From Leptolinea sp964404415 (lineage in GTDB: Bacteria > Chloroflexota > Anaerolineae > Anaerolineales > Anaerolineaceae), in assembly GCA_964404415.1 (NCBI GenBank), contig CAYOKC010000068.1, positions 1-19,938 of the forward strand: a DNA stretch of 19,938 bases, read 5' to 3'. Position numbers and translations under genes: made by a program. Within the stretch, counting starts at the first letter, position 1. Each line of letters begins with the position of its first letter. Positions 14,806 to 19,938 of the stretch are shown here, piece by piece. The notes under the pieces are model-generated. The model was not told the DNA's origin and did no database searches. It was given only the letters and a program-made list of their open reading frames with translations.

Positions 14806-14829
14806 ATTTATCCCTCAGGAGGACAAGCA

Positions 14830-16275
14830 ATGAAGATTCAACTGTCAGACGGACGATCCATTCCTATTGAAATGCACAAGATACGCATTGTGCAAAGCAC
14901 CCAACTGCCTCCCATCAAACGGCGCGCGGCAGCCATCAAGGAAGCGGGTTATAACACTTTCCTGCTGCGTACCCGTGACGTGTTCCTCGATATGTTGACC
15001 GACAGCGGCACAAATGCCATGAGCGACAACCAGCTCGCGGCCATGATGCGTGCCGATGACGCGTACGCCGGAAGCGAAAGTTTTTACCGGCTGACAGATT
15101 CCGTGAAAGAAGTCTTCGGGTTTGACTACGTGATCCCGGCGCACCAGGGTCGGGCGGCGGAACATTTGCTGGCCAAATCGTTCATCAAACCGGGTGATGT
15201 GGTGCTGATGAATTACCACTTCACCACATCCAAAGCCCATGTGGAGCAGGTGGGCGGTAAAGTACTTGAGATCTTCACCGATGACGCCCTGGTCACCGAT
15301 AGTGACAAACCCTTCAAAGGCAACATGGACCTGCAAAAATTTGAAGAAGCCATCAAAACCTATGGTGCGGAAAAGATCGCCTATGTGCGCATGGAAGCCA
15401 CAACCAACCTTATTGGCGGGCAGCCATTCTCAATGGACAACCTGCGTAAGGTCAAAGACCTGGCGTCTAAACACAAGATCCCGTTGGTATTCGACGGCAG
15501 CCTGATCTCAGAAAATGCCTATTTCATCCAGAGCCGCGAAAAAGGTTATGACGGCCGCTCGATTAAAGAGATCCTGAAAGACCTGATGAAATACGTGGAT
15601 ATCTTCTATATGTCCGGGCGCAAGAGCGCGGCTGTGCGCGGCGGTATGATCGCTACCAACCATAAGAAATATTATGACCAGATCCTCCCCTGGCTTCCTG
15701 TGTACGAAGGCTTCGCTACATACGGCGGTATGTCGACCAAAGAGATCGAAGCCATGGCGGTGGGCCTGCGTGAAATGACCGAGCAGGAAGTAGCCAGCAG
15801 CGGCGCCGATTTCATCGAATACTTTGTGGACCGGCTGGAAGAGAAGGGCGTTCCGGTAGTCACCCCGGCAGGCGGACTGGCCTGCCATGTGGACGCACGC
15901 CGCTTCCTGCCGCATATCCCGCAGCCCGAATACCCGGCCGGCGCGTTGGCCGCGGCTATTTACCTGGTTTCCGGCATTCGCAGCATGGAACGAGGCACGA
16001 TCTCCACCGACCGTGACGCGCAGGGCAACGATGTGATGGCCGACCTTGAACTGGCCCGCCTGGCTGTTCCGCGCCGTGTGTACACAATGAGCCAGTTGGA
16101 TTACGCAGCCGACCGTATCGCCTGGCTGCACAACCACCGCGATCTGGTGGGCGGATTGAAATTCATGGAAGAGCCCCCGGTACTGCGTTTCTTCTTCGGC
16201 AAACTGCAGACCGTCAGCCCGTGGGCGGATAACCTTCAGAAAGCCTTCATTAAAGATTTCGGTGAAGACTGCTAA
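14830..16275 (+). CDS. Tryptophanase/tyrosine phenol-lyase family beta-eliminating lyase
   Basis: A 481-residue PLP enzyme. The family splits tryptophan or tyrosine to indole or phenol plus pyruvate and ammonia. Motifs: LLTDSGTNAMSD (56-66), DDAYAGSESFY with Tyr79, HQGRAAE (105-111), NLIGGQP (193-199), DGSLISENAYFI with PLP-binding Asp222, MSGRKS with PLP Lys265, YGGMSTKEIEAMAVGLRE, GIRSMERG and VPRRVYT. The Arg in SMERG, plus LRFFF near the end, matches tyrosine phenol-lyase better than tryptophanase, which has EIGSF there. Odd points: Leu225 replaces the usual Arg three residues after the PLP Asp, and Arg-Lys-Ser replaces Lys-Lys-Asp at the Schiff-base site, so the substrate is uncertain. 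ATG at 14830 follows AGGAGG by 7 nt; an upstream in-frame ATG at 14740 lies inside the leader hairpins and is not used. Confidence 0.9.
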   Translation: MKIQLSDGRSIPIEMHKIRIVQSTQLPPIKRRAAAIKEAGYNTFLLRTRDVFLDMLTDSGTNAMSDNQLAAMMRADDAYAGSESFYRLTDSVKEVFGFDYVIPAHQGRAAEHLLAKSFIKPGDVVLMNYHFTTSKAHVEQVGGKVLEIFTDDALVTDSDKPFKGNMDLQKFEEAIKTYGAEKIAYVRMEATTNLIGGQPFSMDNLRKVKDLASKHKIPLVFDGSLISENAYFIQSREKGYDGRSIKEILKDLMKYVDIFYMSGRKSAAVRGGMIATNHKKYYDQILPWLPVYEGFATYGGMSTKEIEAMAVGLREMTEQEVASSGADFIEYFVDRLEEKGVPVVTPAGGLACHVDARRFLPHIPQPEYPAGALAAAIYLVSGIRSMERGTISTDRDAQGNDVMADLELARLAVPRRVYTMSQLDYAADRIAWLHNHRDLVGGLKFMEEPPVLRFFFGKLQTVSPWADNLQKAFIKDFGEDC

Positions 16276-16302
16276 CGTTACTGACCAACGCCGAAAACAA
16301 AG

Positions 16303-16347
16303 TCTTCCCCATTTTCCTGATATTTGGAAAATGGGGAAGATTCTTTT
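16303..16347. terminator. Bidirectional terminator between the lyase and the SUMF1-like gene
   Basis: A perfect 15-bp stem, TCTTCCCCATTTTCC (16303-16317) with GGAAAATGGGGAAGA (16326-16340), has an 8-nt loop and is followed by TTCTTTT. The other strand continues with CTTTGTTTT, so it can stop both convergent transcripts. Confidence 0.9.
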
Positions 16348-16389
16348 AAGAGATAAATTGGTTGGAATGGAGGAAACTTTAATAACTTA

Positions 16390-17286
16390 TTATTCACCGG
16401 CATCCGCCGCGCAGCGGAAACCCATCTGTCCGTCAAAATAATGCTCGCCCTTGCCGCTCGCACGCGCGGTGCCCCGCACATCTGCCGTAAGGCTGTGGGC
16501 TCCGCCTCCCCGGCGGGTGTGGAAATCCCCCGATACAGGTCCTGTAGGATCAGATCCGGCTGACACATTGTAATAATCCGGGGAATAGTAGTCCGAAACC
16601 CATTCCCAAACATTGCCTGACATGTTCAAAACGCCATACGGGCTCGCGCCCCTTGGGTAATCGTCAACCGGGGCGGTGCGGCAATAACTGCTATAGCCGC
16701 AGCGGGGATTGCGGGGATCATACTCGGGAACATGATTGCAGATAAAGTAATTCGCGTGATCACAGTCCAACACATTTCCCCATGGATACATACGTCCGTC
16801 TGAACCGCGGGCGGCTTTCTCCCATTCCGCTTCGGTTGGCAGACGTCGGCCGGCCCATCGGCAGTAATCATCGGCATCTTCATAAACGTAGATCAATGCG
16901 GGGTGGTGCTGATAATCCGGATGAACGGAGTATGGGGTGTAGGTCAGCGCGCTGGTTTCATAGATCTCTGGCCGGCACGAACCGGCAGCCATACAGGCGG
17001 CATATTGCGCGTTGGTGACTTCCATCCGGTCGATCCAGAATGGTGACATTTGCACGATGTGCTGAGGCTTCTCGTCATCATCCGCCAGATCATCCGTGGC
17101 CGCTGCTCCCATCAGAAAGGGTCCTCCAGGCACACAGACCAGTTCAGCGCCATCAGCCAGTGAAACCTGGATATCTCCGGGGTTGATGCATGATGGAAAG
17201 ACTGGCAAAACGGCTTTCGCGAGGTTAGTGAGAGAAAACATCCATAGAACCATAACAACTGAAAAACCGGCTGTACTGATTTTCAT
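16390..17286 (-). CDS. Exported formylglycine-generating-enzyme (SUMF1) fold protein, non-catalytic
   Basis: A 298-residue protein. An N-terminal signal sequence (MKIS then hydrophobic GFSVVMVLWMFSL) is followed by an FGE-sulfatase domain. Landmarks: VPGGPFLMGAAATDD, FWIDRMEVTNAQYAACM, YEDADDYCRWAGRRLPTEAE then WEKAARG, MYPWGN, SPYGVLNMSGNVWEWVSDYY, and RRGGGAHSLTADVRGTAR then GFRC at the end. In true formylglycine-generating enzymes the RGGS segment is followed by two copper-binding cysteines. Here that stretch has Ser and Val at the corresponding places, so it should not make formylglycine. Related non-catalytic members serve as binding or structural domains. Several other cysteine pairs fit an exported, disulfide-bonded protein. 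The start is set at 17286 because the signal sequence begins there and GGAG precedes it; the upstream ATG lacks a ribosome site. Confidence 0.85.
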   Translation of the reverse strand: MKISTAGFSVVMVLWMFSLTNLAKAVLPVFPSCINPGDIQVSLADGAELVCVPGGPFLMGAAATDDLADDDEKPQHIVQMSPFWIDRMEVTNAQYAACMAAGSCRPEIYETSALTYTPYSVHPDYQHHPALIYVYEDADDYCRWAGRRLPTEAEWEKAARGSDGRMYPWGNVLDCDHANYFICNHVPEYDPRNPRCGYSSYCRTAPVDDYPRGASPYGVLNMSGNVWEWVSDYYSPDYYNVSAGSDPTGPVSGDFHTRRGGGAHSLTADVRGTARASGKGEHYFDGQMGFRCAADAGE

Positions 17287-17317
17287 GGGTCTCAGTCTCC
17301 ATATAAGGGCCGATTGG

Positions 17318-17332
17318 TATGCATTTTGCATA
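17318..17332. promoter_or_regulatory. Short perfect dyad upstream of the SUMF1-like gene
   Basis: TATGCA (17318-17323) and TGCATA (17327-17332) are inverted around TTT, 32 bp before the minus-strand start codon in a divergent intergenic region. It is an operator candidate only; no recogniser is known. Confidence 0.25.
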
Positions 17333-17415
17333 AATGTAAATGATTGAAAATGAGTATAGTTGATTTATTAGAGTTGTATCCCGGATGAGGATTAATCTCA
17401 GAAACCAGGACCCAT

Positions 17416-18045
17416 ATGAAATTTAGAGACATATTCAAACCCAAGCCCAATAAATTCATGATCATGTTAGTGGAGCAGACAGAGATCACGGTCAAAGGAC
17501 TTGATCTGTTGACCCATTATCTTAAGAAACGCAGTTCCAACGCGGCAAAAGAAATCGTCGCTACCGAGGGGCAGGCGGTGGAAATGCGGCGGATTATGAT
17601 CGAAGAATTGATGAATACCTTTGTCACGCCATTTGACCGTGAGGATATCTTTGCGCTATCACGTGATTTTGATGAGATCCTGCGGTATTCAAGTACCACT
17701 GTCGAAGAAATGGAAATACTTGACGTCACCCCCACGCCGCAAATGCAGAAGATGGCTGACCTGCTGGCGGAAGCCGCCCGGGAACTGCACCTGGCTGTAT
17801 TGAGGATTGAAGATAAGCATTTCGCGGTAGCCACGGAACACGCGAATACAGCCCGGCGCATCGAACATCAGGTGGAAACCACCTACCGTGAAGCCCTGGC
17901 GGATCTCTTCCAGGAAACCAAAGATATCAAGCATGTAATGACGGTATTTAAAGTCCGCGAGATCTACCGGCACCTGAGCAACGCGGCAGACCGCCAGGAT
18001 CAGGCCGCCAATGTGATCTCGGATATCATCCTGAAAATAGCCTGA
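17416..18045 (+). CDS. DUF47 (PhoU-like) phosphate-transport accessory protein
   Basis: A 209-residue, mostly helical protein of the DUF47/PhoU-like family, the usual partner of PiT phosphate permeases. The N-terminus (FRDIFKPKPNKFMIMLVEQT) and the segments MIEELMNTFVTPFDREDIFA and LSRDFDEILRYSSTTVEEME are diagnostic: the TPFDREDI motif is conserved across the family. Acidic and His-rich helices in the second half (RRIEHQVETTYREALADLFQ) resemble PhoU metal-contact helices. It probably gates or regulates the adjacent permease in the cytoplasm. The ATG follows AGGA. The permease start is only 7 nt after the stop, and its GAGG ribosome site overlaps this stop codon, so the two are one operon. 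A TATAGT -10 candidate is at 17355-17360. Confidence 0.95.
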   Translation: MKFRDIFKPKPNKFMIMLVEQTEITVKGLDLLTHYLKKRSSNAAKEIVATEGQAVEMRRIMIEELMNTFVTPFDREDIFALSRDFDEILRYSSTTVEEMEILDVTPTPQMQKMADLLAEAARELHLAVLRIEDKHFAVATEHANTARRIEHQVETTYREALADLFQETKDIKHVMTVFKVREIYRHLSNAADRQDQAANVISDIILKIA

Positions 18046-18052
18046 GGCGCCG

Positions 18053-19031
18053 GTGGACGGTCAGTTAATCGCCCTTATTGTTCTCGCATTAATTTTTGAC
18101 TTCTTGAATGGTATCCACGATTCGAGCAACATCGTAGCCACCATCATATCCAGCCGGTCACTTTCACCGAAGTGGGCACTGGGTTTGACGGCTGTCTCTG
18201 AATTCTGCGGGCCGTTCCTCTTCGGGGTGGCGGTGGCAAAGACTATCGGTTCTGAGATCATTCCGCCAGCCCATATGACCATGCCAGTGTTATTAGCGGC
18301 TCTGGGTGGCGCAATATTTTGGAATCTGGCTACCTGGTATCTTGGTATTCCCAGCAGTTCATCTCACGCGTTGATTGGCGGTTTGATCGGCGCCGCGGCT
18401 GCCGGTGTTGGTTTTGGCGTTATAAAAATAGAAGGTCTGAACAAGGTTTTTATTGCCCTGTTTCTCTCCCCGGTGATTGGCCTGGCGTCCGGTTTCCTTT
18501 TCACCAAACTGGTCTACTGGCTGGCAACAAACGCTTCAATGAAGATCAATTTGTTCTTCAAACGCGCGCAGGTGCTGACCGGCATGGGCTTGGCGCTCAG
18601 CCATGGCGCGAATGATGCCCAGAAGACCATGGGTATCATCACTCTGGGTCTGGTCACCACAGGAACACTTTCAACGTTCGAAGTCCCTCTCTGGGTAGTG
18701 GGGATCAGCGCGCTGGCGATATCCCTGGGGACGGTCTCAGGCGGATGGCGGTTGATCAAAACGCTGGGCGCCGGATTCTTCCGCGTTCGGCCGGTTCACG
18801 GTTTCAGCGCGCAGATTACGGCAGCTGGTGTAATCCTGGGGGCGGCATTCCTTGGGGGTCCGGTTAGCACCACTCAGGTGGTCAGCTCGGCTATTNNNNN
18901 NNNNNGACCGGATTAATAAAGTGCGTTGGAACCTGGCAGGCAATATCCTCGCGGCCTGGTTGATCACCATACCCCTTTCAGGTTTATTGGCGGCTGGGAT
19001 TTATGGTATCCTGCGGTTGATACTAAATTAA
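18053..19031 (+). CDS. PiT-family inorganic phosphate permease, interrupted by an assembly gap
   Basis: A low-affinity phosphate/cation symporter of the inner membrane. The first part (281 codons to the Ns) starts DGQLIALIVLALIFDFLNGI and contains the first PiT repeat motif, NGIHDSSNIVATIISSRSLS, then SSHALIGG. The second inverted repeat has SHGANDAQKTMG and GPVSTTQVVSSAI. After the gap the protein resumes in another frame as DRINKVRWNLAGNILAAWLI and ends with a last membrane helix. Family alignment suggests only a handful of residues (typically MGVGxA) are missing, so the frame change reflects the placeholder length, not a mutation. Complete length would be about 330 residues, normal for short bacterial PiTs. 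GTG start; GAGG overlaps the upstream stop. Downstream of the DUF47 partner. Confidence 0.93.
18896..18905. other. Assembly gap of ten Ns inside the PiT gene
   Basis: The coding frame is phase 2 before and phase 0 after the gap. The real missing length must keep the frame, and by family comparison is probably about 18-24 nt, not 10. Confidence 0.9.
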
Positions 19032-19095
19032 GCAGCCTCCATAACCCGGGATAACCGGGTAGAAAACACAATTCTTTCGAAATTCTGGAGAGTAT

Positions 19096-19845
19096 ATGTT
19101 TTTAATCCTGATCCTATCCATTCTGGGGATATCCTTTGCCATTGGATTCGCGGCATCCGGTATCTGGAATAAAAATTCAGTTCAATGGAAAGCGTTTCCT
19201 GCGTTCTACACGTTCCTGCCGGCGGTTATATCAATCCTCGTGTATTATTTTCTGCAGAAAACATGGTCTTTTGGATACCTATCTTATACCCAGGTGGATC
19301 CGGTTTTTCTTGCTGTGGGGATAGTGACCCCGATCGTGGTGTTCCTGGTCAACATTGTTCTCATGCGTTATGTCTTCCATTACCAGATGAAAGACGGCAT
19401 CGACTGGCGTAAATCACTGCTTGATTTTCCGTTGAATGTGCTGGTAATACTGATTTTTATCGCCGGTGAAGAAATTGGTTGGCGGGGTTTCCTGCAAAAG
19501 TTACTGATAGATGAGTATGGCAAAGTAGCCGGGATCGTGATCCTGGGTTTGGTGTGGGGCATCTGGCACGCGCCAATCGCGTTAAAAGGCTACAACATGG
19601 GTTCGCATTTTTGGGCGGAAGCCTTCATTCTCTATCCATTTATGTGCGTCTGCCTGTCAATGCCAATGGCTGTTATTACCATTCAATCGGGGAGTATCTG
19701 GCCGGCCTTGCTATTCCACGCTGTTAACAATTCTCTGGGTGGAATCGGTTTGATGCTTTTTGACCATAAGGGTTCACTGATGGATATGCTCCCGAATATT
19801 TTGACGGGTGTTCTGCTTTTGCTGCCTTTCGCGTTTTTCCTGTGA
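19096..19845 (+). CDS. CPBP-family intramembrane metalloprotease (Abi/CAAX-like)
   Basis: A 249-residue membrane protein with about seven hydrophobic segments. The CPBP glutamic-protease/CAAX motifs are intact: motif 1 AGEEIGWRGFLQ (Glu125, Glu126, Arg130), motif 2 LVWGIWHAPI (His158), motif 3 LLFHAVNNS (His208, Asn212). Members process prenylated proteins, act as bacteriocin-immunity proteins or cleave membrane substrates. No bacteriocin or prenylation gene is nearby, so the target is unknown. The ATG is preceded by GGAG. It lies 64 nt after the PiT stop; a hairpin (ACCCGG/CCGGGT, 19044-19060) without a T-run sits between, so read-through from the phosphate operon is possible. Confidence 0.92.
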   Translation: MFLILILSILGISFAIGFAASGIWNKNSVQWKAFPAFYTFLPAVISILVYYFLQKTWSFGYLSYTQVDPVFLAVGIVTPIVVFLVNIVLMRYVFHYQMKDGIDWRKSLLDFPLNVLVILIFIAGEEIGWRGFLQKLLIDEYGKVAGIVILGLVWGIWHAPIALKGYNMGSHFWAEAFILYPFMCVCLSMPMAVITIQSGSIWPALLFHAVNNSLGGIGLMLFDHKGSLMDMLPNILTGVLLLLPFAFFL

Positions 19846-19900
19846 TATGCGGGAACCAGAAAAGTCCAAAACCGGATAAAACCCATATCCCCTCTTTTCA

Positions 19901-19928
19901 TTGACAGGCGCGTTAATTATGGGATAAT
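19901..19928 (+). promoter_or_regulatory. Near-consensus sigma-70 promoter at the right edge
   Basis: TTGACA (19901-19906), a 16-nt spacer and GATAAT (19923-19928) match 11 of 12 consensus bases. It points rightward, to a gene that must start beyond the window. Confidence 0.6.
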
Positions 19929-19938
19929 TTGCTCATAA

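Noticed and set aside
14740..14829. In-frame upstream extension of the aromatic lyase
   Set aside because: The extra 30 codons overlap both leader hairpins and do not resemble the family N-terminus; the AGGAGG site clearly serves the ATG at 14830.
1..19938. Search for CRISPR arrays, insertion sequences, phage or toxin-antitoxin modules
   Set aside because: No regularly spaced repeats, transposase, integrase or terminal inverted repeats were seen; the genes are ordinary chromosomal families.

Overview
The window looks like a bacterial chromosome segment, probably from an Anaerolineae-type member of the Chloroflexota. That placement is an inference from gene content and general feel: a mixed-type phosphofructokinase, a GH13_18 sugar phosphorylase, a tryptophanase/tyrosine phenol-lyase, a cytidylate kinase-like protein, moderate-to-high GC and mostly ATG starts behind purine-rich ribosome sites. 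No rRNA, tRNA or other phylogenetic marker is present to confirm it. Two runs of ten Ns (11983-11992 and 18896-18905) mark scaffold joins, so this is a draft or metagenome-derived assembly. No CRISPR array, tRNA, insertion sequence or phage gene was found.

Layout. 1-1200: the 3' part of a 6-phosphofructokinase gene, whose first ~35 codons do not look like PFK but like a WG-repeat protein, followed by a strong terminator. 1233-2535: an AhpD-like carboxymuconolactone decarboxylase gene and a divergent LysR regulator with a palindromic operator candidate between them. 2671-3408: an exported DUF2202 ferritin-like protein with a Gly/Asn tail. 3462-4658 (minus): a PLP aminotransferase of the LysN/2-aminoadipate type. 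4765-7127 (plus): a protein with two duplicated SnoaL-like halves, a HAD phosphatase and a TIGR02206/YwaF-like membrane protein. 7228-7842: a pentapeptide-repeat protein. 7892-9975 (minus): a WYL-domain regulator translationally coupled (ATGA overlap) to a membrane-anchored proline-iminopeptidase-like hydrolase, with a perfect 11-bp inverted repeat in front. 10133-11719 (minus): release factor 3. 12079-14514 (minus): a GH13_18 phosphorylase and a cytidylate kinase-like protein. 14830-16275 (plus): an aromatic amino acid beta-lyase with a long structured leader. 16390-17286 (minus): an exported FGE/SUMF1-fold protein without the catalytic cysteines. 17416-19031 (plus): DUF47 protein plus PiT phosphate permease, the latter interrupted by a scaffold gap. 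19096-19845: a CPBP intramembrane protease. A near-consensus promoter closes the window and points at a gene beyond it.

Most genes are ordinary metabolic and housekeeping loci separated by clean intrinsic terminators. I found no convincing undescribed multi-gene system. The points most worth a second look are the leader of the aromatic lyase (an intrinsic terminator sits in a 5' leader between divergent genes, with a second hairpin that can pair with it), the unusual active site of that lyase, the WYL operator, and the apparent WG-repeat/PFK chimera at the left edge, which may be an assembly artefact.
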